NCBI RefSeq assembly: GCF_002286785.1
Contig: NZ_MUJY01000040.1
Span: forward strand, 1 to 64,000
DNA from: Pseudomonas sp. PIC25
GTDB lineage: Bacteria; Pseudomonadota; Gammaproteobacteria; Pseudomonadales; Pseudomonadaceae
Reading direction: 5' to 3'
DNA: 64,000 nucleotides
The position numbers and the translations under genes were made by a program. The notes under the pieces were generated by a model. The model did no database searches and was not told where the DNA came from. It saw nothing but the letters and a program-made list of their open reading frames with translations. Positions 9,681 through 17,635 of this stretch are shown piece after piece; positions within the stretch are counted from its first letter, which is position 1; every line of letters starts with the position of its first letter.

Positions 9681-10385
9681 TCAGCGCTCGATGCGACTCA
9701 GCAGACCGCTCCTGCTACCCAGCTCCTCCATCAGCTCGCAAACCGGTTTGTCGTCCTCGTCCAATTCTTCGCAGAAGGCATCCACCATCGGCATGACGAT
9801 CGCATGCACCAGGCTGATATCGTGCACGGTGCAGTGATAGACCAACTCGTGCAGATCATCTCGCGCTCCCGTTTCCAGAAACATCGCAATGGCGAGGGCC
9901 TCGCTCTTGTCCAACGGCAGCACGATACCCAACCCCATGTACCAGGGGCCGACGTCGATCAGTCGGGCAGCGAACACCAGGCCAGGCCTGCCGCTCCTGG
10001 CCAGGGACAGATCGGTCATGACCCGCTCCCGACCGTTATCCAACACATCCCGCAGGATGATCTGGTCATTGTCGATTCGCGCTATCTCGAACACCGAGAA
10101 CAGTGCGCCGGCCAGCCCTTCCATCAAGCGCGCGGACAGCTCGTCGCCCGCTTTCAGCTTCGGCAGGATACGGTCGATCGCCCGGCGCTTGCCACGGAAG
10201 GAAAAGAGCGCGGCATCGGTCACCAAGTCGAGAACATCGTCCTCCTCCAGCGCGTCGATGCGTTCATAACCCGCTCGCCAATCGGCATCGCTTAACTTGC
10301 TCGCACACTCCGACAGCAACTGGATCAGCCGCTCACGAGCCTCAGCGTATGAAAGGGACGTAGCGGGAAAGAGAGATTGAGTCAT
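9681..10385 (-). CDS. Conserved hypothetical protein, 234 residues
   Basis: I do not recognise this protein. It is soluble, acidic and rich in hydrophobic residues, with no signal peptide, no clear membrane helix and no catalytic motif I can name. The N-terminal third looks helical (AEARERLIQLLSECASKLSDADW); the middle has a possible beta region (NDQIILRDVLDNGRERVMTDL, RPGLVFAARLIDVGPWYMGLGIVLP). It converges on jetD and is transcribed away from the neighbouring GntR gene's 3' end, so it appears to be a single-gene unit. Its composition matches the backbone, so it may be an old neighbour of the apeB/GntR region rather than part of the Wadjet island. Confidence 0.65.
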   Translation of the reverse strand: MTQSLFPATSLSYAEARERLIQLLSECASKLSDADWRAGYERIDALEEDDVLDLVTDAALFSFRGKRRAIDRILPKLKAGDELSARLMEGLAGALFSVFEIARIDNDQIILRDVLDNGRERVMTDLSLARSGRPGLVFAARLIDVGPWYMGLGIVLPLDKSEALAIAMFLETGARDDLHELVYHCTVHDISLVHAIVMPMVDAFCEELDEDDKPVCELMEELGSRSGLLSRIER

Positions 10386-10439
10386 AGTGCCAGTATCCTG
10401 ATACCTGGATTGAGATTGGCATGATAAACCTTCAGGTAC

Positions 10440-11159
10440 TTAGTTTTCCGGCACCTCCACCTGCACATGAATGGCGTCGTGCCGCCAGAACTCCAGATCG
10501 CAATCGATGATGCGCCCGTGCTGGTCGCGGTTGATCCGGGTGATGCGCAAGGCCGGGCTGCCGGCGGCCACCCGCAGGGCCGCGGCCGCTTCCGGCTGGA
10601 GCGCGGTCGGCACCATGTCGAACCGCACCCGGCCGTAACGGATGCCGTATTCGCCGGCGTACAGCTCGGTGAGCGAGCGGGTCAGGTCGAAGTCGAGGAT
10701 GCCAGGAAAGTAGGCCGGGTTCAGGTAATGCTCGACGTAGAGCACCAGCCGTCCGTCGATGCGCCGGGCGCGGCGGATCTGGATCACCCGGGACAGCGCC
10801 GGCAATTCCAGCACATCGCAGATGTCCACGCTGGCCGGCTGCAAGCGAGCGGACAGCACCTCGGTGGCCGGCACCCGCCCCTGCTCGCCAACCATGGCGT
10901 GGAAGTGGCTGCGCACCAGGGGATTGTAGGCCACCCGCGGCGGCGAGACGAACCAGCCGCGGCGCTCCTCGCGGTAGATCAACCCCTGTGCTTCCAATTG
11001 GCCCAGGGCTTCGCGCAGGGTAATCCGCGTGGTATCGAACAACTCGCTGAGCTTGCGCTCGGCCGGCAGCTTGCTGCCCGGCGCCAGCAGGCCATGGCCG
11101 ATCTGCTCCTCCAGCGCCCGGCAGATGGCGGTAACAGTACGCGGCGCTTCCTCGCGCAT
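10440..11159 (-). CDS. GntR-family transcriptional regulator with UTRA ligand-binding domain (PhnF-like)
   Basis: A 239-residue HutC/PhnF-type regulator. Residues 1-75 form the GntR winged helix (LPAERKLSELFDTTRITLREALGQLEAQGLIYREERRGWFV); residues ~90-235 form the UTRA ligand-binding domain ending in DCDLEFWRHDAIHVQVEV. It is divergent from an ABC importer/phosphohydrolase operon across a 336-base promoter region. Two TGGTnTAGACCA-like palindromes in that region resemble the operators of mycobacterial PhnF. The simplest reading is a local repressor relieved by a metabolite of the imported substrate. Confidence 0.87.
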   Translation of the reverse strand: MREEAPRTVTAICRALEEQIGHGLLAPGSKLPAERKLSELFDTTRITLREALGQLEAQGLIYREERRGWFVSPPRVAYNPLVRSHFHAMVGEQGRVPATEVLSARLQPASVDICDVLELPALSRVIQIRRARRIDGRLVLYVEHYLNPAYFPGILDFDLTRSLTELYAGEYGIRYGRVRFDMVPTALQPEAAAALRVAAGSPALRITRINRDQHGRIIDCDLEFWRHDAIHVQVEVPEN

Positions 11160-11495
11160 CGATGTTCCTCTTTTGGACTAGTCCAGCTCCAGAAAGGAGC
11201 GTTCCAACGGGTCCGTAAAAGCTCCGAAGCCCGCCGACATGCTAGGAAGCCTAGATGACCGATAGATGACAGCAGGGTTTCTAGCACGTCATATGCCAGG
11301 CCCATTCTGCGGCGAAAACCCTTGCGAATCGGCCGTTCCAGCCATGGTCTACGCTTCATGGGCGCACCGGTACGGTCCCCGGACGAGAAGGAACCGACCC
11401 GAGGCGCGACATCAAACTGTCATCCAACGGGCCTAGATTGGCCTGGGTCTTGCTGATCTAGACCACACAACACAACTGCGCGAAAGGAGCTTCGA
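11160..11495. promoter_or_regulatory. Divergent promoter region between GntR gene and ABC operon: PhoB boxes and GntR operators
   Basis: This 336-base gap holds several sites. A perfect 12-base palindrome TGGACTAGTCCA lies at 11174-11185, close to the GntR start. A related site TGATCTAGACCA lies at 11454-11465, just before the ABC operon. On the minus strand, 11272-11255 reads CTGTCAT-CTAT-CGGTCAT, matching the PhoB direct-repeat box at 13 of 14 positions. A weaker plus-strand box (CTGTCAT-CCAA-CGGGCCT) lies at 11417-11434. A Shine-Dalgarno AAAGGAG precedes the ATG at 11496. The sites are visible; binding is inferred. Confidence 0.6.
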
Positions 11496-12554
11496 ATGAA
11501 ACGCCTGCTGCTGGCTTCACTGTTGGGATCGGCCATTGCCATGGGTACCTCGGCGATGGCAGCGGAAGGAGATGTACAGGCCCTGGAAAAAGCGGCCCGT
11601 GCCGAAGGCGAAGTGAACAGCGTCGGCATGCCCGACAGCTGGGCCAACTGGAAGGACACCTGGGCCGACCTGGCGAAGCAATACGGTCTCAAGCACATGG
11701 ATACGGACATGAGCTCGGCGCAGGAAATCGCCAAGTTCGCCGCCGAGAAGGACAACGCCACCGCCGACATCGGCGACGTCGGTGCCGCCTTCGGGCCCAT
11801 CGCCGTGCAGCAGGGCGTGACCCAACCCTACAAGCCGACCACCTGGGAGCAGATTCCCGACTGGGCCAAGGACAAGGATGGCCACTGGATGCTGGCCTAC
11901 ACCGGCTCCATCGCCTTCATCGTCAACAAGCAACTGGTCAAGGACATTCCCACCTCCTGGGCCGAGTTGAAAAAAGGCAAGTACAAGGTCGCCATCGGCG
12001 ACGTCAGCGCCGCCGCCCAGGCAGTGAACGGCGTGCTGGCCGCGGCCATCGCCAACGGCGGTGACGAGAAGAACATCCAGCCGGGCCTGGACTTCTTCGC
12101 CGAGATCGCCGAGCAGGGCCGCCTGTCGCTGTCCAACCCGACCATCCAGACCCTGGAGAAGGGCGAAGTGGAAGTCGGCGTGGTCTGGGACTTCAACGGC
12201 CTGTCCTACCGCGACCAGATCGACCCCAGCCGCTTCGAAGTGCTTATTCCGTCCGATGGCTCGGTGATCTCCGGCTATAGCACCATCATCAACAAGTACG
12301 CCAAGCACCCGAACGCCGCCAAGCTGGCCCGCGAGTACATCCTCTCCGACGCCGGCCAGATCAACCTGGCCAAGGGCAATGCCCGGCCGATCCGCGCCGA
12401 GCACCTGACCCTGCCGGAAGACGTGAAGGCCAAGCTGCTGCCCAACGAGCAGTACGCCAAGGTCCAGCCGATCAAGGACGCCGCCGCCTGGGAAGCGACC
12501 TCCAAGGCCCTGCCGCAGCTCTGGCAGGAAAACGTGATCATCAACATGCAGTAA
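11496..12554 (+). CDS. ABC transporter periplasmic substrate-binding protein
   Basis: A 352-residue secreted binding protein with a clean signal peptide (MKRLLLASLLGSAIAMGTSAMA) and no lipobox cysteine. The mature part is of the type-II extracellular solute-binding family used for putrescine, iron, thiamine and 2-aminoethylphosphonate (SWAELKKGKYKVAIGDVS, VEVGVVWDFNG, SGYSTIINKYAKHPNAAKL). It heads an operon of binding protein, phosphohydrolase, two permeases, ATPase and HAD phosphatase. The substrate cannot be read from sequence; PhoB boxes upstream and the phosphatases beside it favour a phosphonate or phosphate ester. Confidence 0.85.
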   Translation: MKRLLLASLLGSAIAMGTSAMAAEGDVQALEKAARAEGEVNSVGMPDSWANWKDTWADLAKQYGLKHMDTDMSSAQEIAKFAAEKDNATADIGDVGAAFGPIAVQQGVTQPYKPTTWEQIPDWAKDKDGHWMLAYTGSIAFIVNKQLVKDIPTSWAELKKGKYKVAIGDVSAAAQAVNGVLAAAIANGGDEKNIQPGLDFFAEIAEQGRLSLSNPTIQTLEKGEVEVGVVWDFNGLSYRDQIDPSRFEVLIPSDGSVISGYSTIINKYAKHPNAAKLAREYILSDAGQINLAKGNARPIRAEHLTLPEDVKAKLLPNEQYAKVQPIKDAAAWEATSKALPQLWQENVIINMQ

Positions 12555-12609
12555 GCGGACACGGGCGGGCGCGGCGCATGCCGCCTCCGCCCTGCCCCAC
12601 GGGAAGCCG

Positions 12610-13416
12610 ATGAAACGCAAAGTCATCCTGGTGCTGCTGGATGGTCTGAACCACGACGTGGCCCGCCACGCCATGGGTCACCTCCTGGCCTGGTGCGAAG
12701 CCGGCCGCGCAGCGCTGTACGGGCTCGTCTGCGAGCTGCCTTCGCTGTCCCGCCCACTCTACGAATGCATCCTCACCGGTGTGCGGCCGATCGACAGCGG
12801 CGTTATCCACAACGACGTGGTGCGGCTGTCCAATCAGCGCAGCATCTTCCACTACGCCCATGACGCCGGCCTGAGCACCGCCGCCGCGGCCTATCACTGG
12901 ATCAGCGAGCTGTACAACCGCGCGCCCTTCCAGGCCGCCCGCGACCGCCACACCGAGGCGCCGGGCCTGCCGATCCAACACGGCCACTTCTACTACGCCG
13001 ACCACTACCCGGATTCGCACCTGTTCGCCGACGCGGAAAGCCTGCGGCTGCGCCATGCGCCCGATTTCCTTCTGGTCCACCCAATGAATGTCGACGACGC
13101 CGGCCACCACCACGGCCTCGACTCGCCGCAATACCGCAACAGCGCGCGGCGCGCCGACATCCTGCTGGCCGAATACCTGCAGACCTGGCTCGACGCCGGC
13201 TACCAGGTGCTGGTGACCGCCGACCACGGGATGAACAACGACCGCTCCCACAATGGCCTGCTCGCCGAAGAACGCGATGTGCCGTTGTTCGTGATCGGCG
13301 ATGCCTTCAGCCTGGATCCCGGCGCGCAGCCGAAGCAGACCGAGCTGTGCGGCACCGTCTGCGAGCTGCTCGGCGTGCCCCACGACAAACCCTCCTGCCG
13401 GGAGCTGCTGAAATGA
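12610..13416 (+). CDS. Alkaline phosphatase-superfamily phosphohydrolase/phosphodiesterase
   Basis: A 268-residue protein with the metal-binding pattern of the nucleotide pyrophosphatase/phosphonoacetate hydrolase branch of the alkaline phosphatase superfamily: VLLDGLNHD (first Asp), LPSLSRPLYECILTG carrying the probable Ser/Thr nucleophile, NVDDAGHHHG (Asp and His) and VTADHGMNND followed by SHNG (Asp, His, His). No signal peptide is present, so it would act in the cytoplasm on an imported substrate. It lies between the binding protein and the first permease and overlaps the permease by ATGA. Hydrolysis of a phosphodiester or phosphonate is likely; the exact substrate is unknown. Confidence 0.82.
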   Translation: MKRKVILVLLDGLNHDVARHAMGHLLAWCEAGRAALYGLVCELPSLSRPLYECILTGVRPIDSGVIHNDVVRLSNQRSIFHYAHDAGLSTAAAAYHWISELYNRAPFQAARDRHTEAPGLPIQHGHFYYADHYPDSHLFADAESLRLRHAPDFLLVHPMNVDDAGHHHGLDSPQYRNSARRADILLAEYLQTWLDAGYQVLVTADHGMNNDRSHNGLLAEERDVPLFVIGDAFSLDPGAQPKQTELCGTVCELLGVPHDKPSCRELLK

Positions 13417-14324
13417 GTGCCGCCCTCGAACAGAGCCCGAAGATTCCCGGCGAAGCCGAGCCCGCCGCTGTCCGCCCTCGCACCGCCCCGCGTCTGCGCG
13501 GCAAATGGCTGGCGGCGCTGTGCCTGCTGCCGTTCGCCGTGTTCTTCTTCGTTTTCCAGGTTGCACCCCTGCTGTGGGTGGCGATCCATAGTCTGAACAC
13601 CGCCGACGGCTGGGGACTGGGCAATTTCCAGAAAATCTTCGCCTCGAAGTTCTACCTCCAGGCGATCAAGCACAGTCTGCAGATTTCCTTCTGGTCGAGC
13701 CTGTTCGGCATCCTCATCGCCATCCTCGGCAGCTATTCGCTGAGGCAGGTGGACTCGAAGTTGCGTGACTTCGTCATGGCCTTTTCCAACATGACCAGCA
13801 ACTTCGCCGGCGTGCCGCTGGCCTTCGCCTTCATCATCCTGCTCGGCTTCAACGGCGCGTTGACCCTGCTGCTGAAGAAGCTGGGGGTGATCGAGGACTT
13901 CAACCTCTACTCGAAGACCGGCCTGATCGTCCTCTACACCTATTTCCAGATTCCCCTGGGCGTGCTGCTGCTCTACCCGGCTTTCGACGCCCTGCGCGAA
14001 GACTGGCGCGAATCCGCCGCGCTGCTCGGTGCCGGCACCTGGCAGTTCTGGCGCCATATCGGCCTGCCGGTGCTGACCCCGGCGCTGCTCGGCACCTTCG
14101 TCATCCTGCTGGCCAATGCCCTCGGCGCCTACGCCACGGTCTATTACCTCACCACCGGCAACTTCAACGTGCTGCCGATCCGCATCGCCGGGCTGGTGGC
14201 CGGCGACATCTCCCTCGACCCGAACCTGGCCAGCGCCCTGGCCATGGTGCTGGTGGGCCTGATGGCGCTGATCACCGTGGTCCACCAGCTATTGCTGAAG
14301 AGGAGCTACCATGTCGCGCGCTGA
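13413..14324 (+). CDS. ABC transporter permease 1
   Basis: A 303-residue inner-membrane permease with about six membrane helices and the EAA loop (DWRESAALLGAGTWQFWRHIGLPVLTPALL) that contacts the ATPase. It begins at the ATG overlapping the stop of the phosphohydrolase gene (ATGA); a longer upstream frame is not needed. A cytoplasmic proline/arginine-rich N terminus precedes the first helix (LAALCLLPFAVFFFVF). It pairs with the next permease, whose start overlaps its end by 14 bases. Confidence 0.9.
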   Translation: MSAALEQSPKIPGEAEPAAVRPRTAPRLRGKWLAALCLLPFAVFFFVFQVAPLLWVAIHSLNTADGWGLGNFQKIFASKFYLQAIKHSLQISFWSSLFGILIAILGSYSLRQVDSKLRDFVMAFSNMTSNFAGVPLAFAFIILLGFNGALTLLLKKLGVIEDFNLYSKTGLIVLYTYFQIPLGVLLLYPAFDALREDWRESAALLGAGTWQFWRHIGLPVLTPALLGTFVILLANALGAYATVYYLTTGNFNVLPIRIAGLVAGDISLDPNLASALAMVLVGLMALITVVHQLLLKRSYHVAR

Positions 14325-15108
14325 GGCCAAACCGGCGGCGCTCTACCACCGCGCGGTGGTCTACGTGCTGTTCCTGATCCTGCTCCTGCCGCTGGCCGGT
14401 ACCCTGCTCTACTCGCTGTCCACCAGTTGGTCGGCGACCATCCTGCCGGACGGGCTGACCTTCAAGTGGTACCTGCAACTGTGGAGCGACGAGCGCTTCC
14501 TGCGTGCCTTCGGCCAGTCGCTGCTGGTGTGCTTCGGCGCCCTGGCCCTGGCGGTGGTGCTGATCCTGCCGCTGCTGTTCGTGGTGCACTACCACTTCCC
14601 GCGGCTCGACGCCCTGATGAACATCCTCATCCTGCTGCCCTTCGCGGTGCCGCCGGTGGTGTCCTCGGTGGGCCTGCTGCAACTCTACGGCTCAGGCCCG
14701 CTGCCCATGATCGGCACACCCTGGATCCTGATCGGCAGTTACTTCACCATCGCCCTGCCCTTCATGTACCGGGCGATCACCAATAACCTCCAGGCAATCA
14801 ACCTGCGCGACCTGATGGACGCCGCCCACCTGCTCGGCGCCAGCACTTGGAAGGCCGCGTTCCTGGTGGTGCTGCCGAACCTGCGCAAGGGCCTGATGGT
14901 GTCGCTGTTCCTGTCGTTCTCCTTCCTGTTCGGCGAGTTCGTCTTCGCCAACCTGCTGGTGGGCACCCGCTACGAGACCCTGCAGGTCTACCTGAACAAC
15001 ATGAAAAACAGCAGCGGCCATTTCAACAGCGCGCTGGTGATCTCCTACTTCTTCTTCGTCCTGGTCTTCACCTGGGCCGCCAACCGTCTGAACAAGGACA
15101 AGATATGA
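14311..15108 (+). CDS. ABC transporter permease 2
   Basis: A 265-residue membrane permease, shorter than its partner, with six predicted helices and a typical EAA loop (LRDLMDAAHLLGASTWKAAFLVVLPNLRKGL). It forms the heteromeric channel with the preceding permease. Overlaps on both sides (14 bases upstream, ATGA downstream with the ATPase) show tight translational coupling. Confidence 0.9.
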   Translation: MSRAEAKPAALYHRAVVYVLFLILLLPLAGTLLYSLSTSWSATILPDGLTFKWYLQLWSDERFLRAFGQSLLVCFGALALAVVLILPLLFVVHYHFPRLDALMNILILLPFAVPPVVSSVGLLQLYGSGPLPMIGTPWILIGSYFTIALPFMYRAITNNLQAINLRDLMDAAHLLGASTWKAAFLVVLPNLRKGLMVSLFLSFSFLFGEFVFANLLVGTRYETLQVYLNNMKNSSGHFNSALVISYFFFVLVFTWAANRLNKDKI

Positions 15109-16094
15109 GCTTCCTTTCCATCCGGGGCCTGCACAAAAGCTACGGCACCACGTCCATCTTCCGCGACATCGACTGCGAGATCGGCAAGGGCGAGTTCGTC
15201 ACCCTGCTCGGCCCGTCCGGCTGCGGCAAGTCCACCCTGCTGCGTTGCATCGCCGGTCTGACCGAGGTGAACGGCGGCCAGATTCTCCTCGATGGCCAGG
15301 ACCTGGTGCCGCTATCGCCGCAGAAACGCGGCATCGGCATGGTGTTCCAGAGCTATGCACTGTTCCCCAACATGACCGTGCAGCAGAACGTCGCCTTCGG
15401 CCTGCGCATGCAGAAGGTCGCCGGCAACGAGATGCAAAAGCGCGTGGCCGAGGTATTGGCCCTGGTGGAACTGAGCGACTTCGCCGAGCGCTACCCGAGC
15501 CAGCTCTCCGGCGGCCAGTGCCAGCGCGTCGCCCTGGCCCGCTCGCTGGTCACCCGTCCGCGCCTGCTGCTGCTCGACGAACCGCTCTCCGCCCTCGACG
15601 CGCGCATCCGCAAGCACCTGCGCGAGCAGATCCGCAGCATCCAGCAGGAGCTGGGCCTGACCACCATTTTCGTCACCCACGACCAGGAAGAAGCCCTGAC
15701 CCTGTCCGACCGCATCTTCCTGATGAACGCCGGACGGATCGTCCAGAGCGGCGACGCGGAGACCCTCTACACCGCGCCGGTGGATGCCTTCGCCGCCGGC
15801 TTCATCGGCAACTACAACCTGCTCGACGCCGACAGCGCCAGCCGTCTGCTGGCCCGCCCGGTGCACAGCCGCGTGGCGATCCGCCCGGAAGCCATCCAAC
15901 TAGGCGAGGCCGGCGTCATCGATGCCGAAGTGCGTGGCCACAGCCTGCTAGGCAACGTCATCCGCTACCGGGTGGAAGCCCGTGGCGTGGAACTGGTGGT
16001 AGACGTGCTCAACCGCTCGGCCGCCGACCTGCACGCCAGCGGCCAGCGCATCGGCCTGACCATCGACAGTACCGCCATCCGCGAGGTGGCCTGA
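15105..16094 (+). CDS. ABC transporter ATP-binding protein (PotA/FbpC-like)
   Basis: A 329-residue ATPase of the MalK/PotA class. Walker A is GPSGCGKST near residues 34-42, the Q-loop is VFQSYALFP, the signature is LSGGQCQRVALARSL, Walker B is LLLLDEPLSALDA and the switch His is in FVTHDQEEA. A C-terminal TOBE-like beta domain (RVAIRPEAIQLGEAG to the end) is present, as in polyamine, iron and aminoethylphosphonate importers. It starts by ATGA overlap with permease 2 and is followed without a gap by the HAD phosphatase gene. Confidence 0.92.
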   Translation: MSFLSIRGLHKSYGTTSIFRDIDCEIGKGEFVTLLGPSGCGKSTLLRCIAGLTEVNGGQILLDGQDLVPLSPQKRGIGMVFQSYALFPNMTVQQNVAFGLRMQKVAGNEMQKRVAEVLALVELSDFAERYPSQLSGGQCQRVALARSLVTRPRLLLLDEPLSALDARIRKHLREQIRSIQQELGLTTIFVTHDQEEALTLSDRIFLMNAGRIVQSGDAETLYTAPVDAFAAGFIGNYNLLDADSASRLLARPVHSRVAIRPEAIQLGEAGVIDAEVRGHSLLGNVIRYRVEARGVELVVDVLNRSAADLHASGQRIGLTIDSTAIREVA

Positions 16095-16748
16095 ATGCCG
16101 CTCGCCATTTTCGACCTCGATGAAACCCTGATCGACGGCGACTGCGCCAGCCTCTGGAGCCGGGAAATGGCCCGGCTCGGCTGGGTGGACGAGGAATCCT
16201 TCCTGCGCAAGGATGCCGAACTCATGGCCGAGTACGCCTTCGGCAAGCTGGCCATGGAGGACTACATGGCCTTCAGCCTGGCCCCGCTGGTCGGCCGTAG
16301 CCGCGAAGAAGTGGACTACGTGGTGGCGCCCTTCGTCGAAGAGGTCATCGAACCGCTGATCTTCAGCGATGCCATGCGCTGTGTAGCCGCCCACCGCGCC
16401 GCTGGCGACCGCATCCTGATCGTCTCCGCCTCCGCCGAATTCTTGGTCGGTGCCATCGCCGAGCGGCTGGGCGTCGATGAGGTGCTGGCCATCGACGTGG
16501 AGGAACAGCACGATTTCCTCACCGGCCGCACCCAGGGCGTGCTCACCTACCGCGACGGCAAGGTGCAACGGTTGGAAGCCTGGCTCGCCGAACAAGGCGA
16601 GAGCCTGGATGGTGCGCACTTCTACTCCGACTCGCGCAACGACCTGCCGCTGCTGACGCGGGTGGACTTCCCCCATGTGGTCAACCCCGACCCGGTACTG
16701 CGCGAACATGCGGAGCGAGCCGGCTGGCCGATACTCGATTGGAGTTGA
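16095..16748 (+). CDS. HAD-IB family phosphatase (SerB-like)
   Basis: A 217-residue haloacid-dehalogenase hydrolase of the SerB/HAD-IB type. The nucleophile motif FDLDETLIDGD is at residues 5-15, motif II serine is in LIVSASAEF, and the metal-binding motif IV is SDSRNDLPLL near the C terminus. The start codon follows the ATPase stop directly. As the last gene of a PhoB-linked import operon it probably dephosphorylates a product of the upstream phosphohydrolase. No terminator with a T-run follows; a REP-like repeat region does. Confidence 0.88.
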   Translation: MPLAIFDLDETLIDGDCASLWSREMARLGWVDEESFLRKDAELMAEYAFGKLAMEDYMAFSLAPLVGRSREEVDYVVAPFVEEVIEPLIFSDAMRCVAAHRAAGDRILIVSASAEFLVGAIAERLGVDEVLAIDVEEQHDFLTGRTQGVLTYRDGKVQRLEAWLAEQGESLDGAHFYSDSRNDLPLLTRVDFPHVVNPDPVLREHAERAGWPILDWS

Positions 16749-17159
16749 GGTGGGGATGAACACACGCCATCCGGGACCACGCTTTCCCGGATTTCGCCAG
16801 GGCTTCCTCCCACAGTTTGACGACTCGGCCTTTTGCGATGGCTATAGGCTACCCGGAGTGGGAGCGAATTCATTCGCGATGGAGAGACGGCAATGCCTCG
16901 CCAATCGCGAATAAATTCGCTCCCACAGAAATGGCCAGCGTAGGGGCGAATTCATTCGCTCAACGAAGCACCGCGGGCGGATAAATCCGCCTCTACGGGT
17001 GCAGATTGTCCAAGTGCAGGAGCGAGCTCTGCTCGCGAACGGGACTACACAAAAGCTTCGCCAGCAGAGCTGGCTCCTACAAAAAGCGGGTCAAAAACGC
17101 TCGCCGATTCCGCTTGAGCACCTAAACTGACCCGGTCGCCGATAGTCTTGGAGCACCAC
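16749..17159. repeat. Gene-free stretch with a cluster of REP-like palindromes
   Basis: No gene is supported in these 411 bases. They hold at least four short palindromic elements of the common Pseudomonas intergenic type: GGGAGCGAATTCATTCGCG and its inverted partner (about 16858-16926), GGGGCGAATTCATTCGC (about 16942-16960), GGGCGGATAAATCCGCC (about 16976-16993) and GGAGCGAGCTCTGCTCGC with an inverted copy (about 17019-17085). Related elements recur near 17600, 28050-28205 and 49985-50205. Such elements can end transcripts or stabilise mRNA, and they mark a plausible junction between backbone and inserted DNA. Confidence 0.8.
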
Positions 17160-17564
17160 ATGAACGCAGCCGACAACAAGCGACGCCTGCAGCATGTCTT
17201 CGCGGAAACGGCCAACGGCAACGGCCGGCCCTTCATCGACTGCCTGTCGGATGATGTGCGCTGGACCATCATCGGCTCGACGGCCTGGTCCAGAACCTAC
17301 GAAGGGAAAGCGGACGTCATCGGGAATCTGCTCAAGCCTCTGAGTGCCCAACTGGGCAACCGCAATGTCATCGTCCCGCTGCGTTTCATCGCCGAGAACG
17401 ATCTGGTCGTGGTCGAAGCCCAAGGTAGGAATACGACACAGGCCGGCACGCCATACCACAACAGCTACTGCTGGGTCTGCCGCATGTCCGAGGGACGGAT
17501 CGTCGAGATGACCGAGTACGCGGACACCCTGCTCATCGACTGCGTATTGCAGAGCCCTGGATAA
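17160..17564 (+). CDS. NTF2/SnoaL-like fold protein
   Basis: A 134-residue protein of the NTF2-like (ketosteroid isomerase/SnoaL) superfamily: MNAADNKRRLQHVFAE, LSDDVRWTIIGS, then a beta sheet with HNSYCWVCRMSEGRIVEMTEYADT, the usual end of the family. The ATG at 17160 is chosen because GGAG lies six bases upstream; a TTG four codons earlier is open but unlikely. It stands alone on the plus strand between REP-like repeats and the converging biosynthetic operon. It could be a small isomerase, cyclase or lactone-forming enzyme of that cluster, or an unrelated stress protein; the sequence does not decide. Confidence 0.75.
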   Translation: MNAADNKRRLQHVFAETANGNGRPFIDCLSDDVRWTIIGSTAWSRTYEGKADVIGNLLKPLSAQLGNRNVIVPLRFIAENDLVVVEAQGRNTTQAGTPYHNSYCWVCRMSEGRIVEMTEYADTLLIDCVLQSPG

Positions 17565-17593
17565 GGCCGCCCCCACTCACTCGCCAGGTTGCC

Positions 17594-17622
17594 CGTGCAG
17601 GGGCGAATTCATTCGCCCGCAA
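17594..17622. repeat. Single REP-like palindrome
   Basis: GGGGCGAATTCATTCGCCC in the short gap between the NTF2-like gene and the converging glycosidase-like gene; same family as the palindromes at 16.85-17.08 kb. Its position between two convergent genes fits a transcript-end hairpin. Confidence 0.65.
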
Positions 17623-17635
17623 CGTCCCGCCCGAC

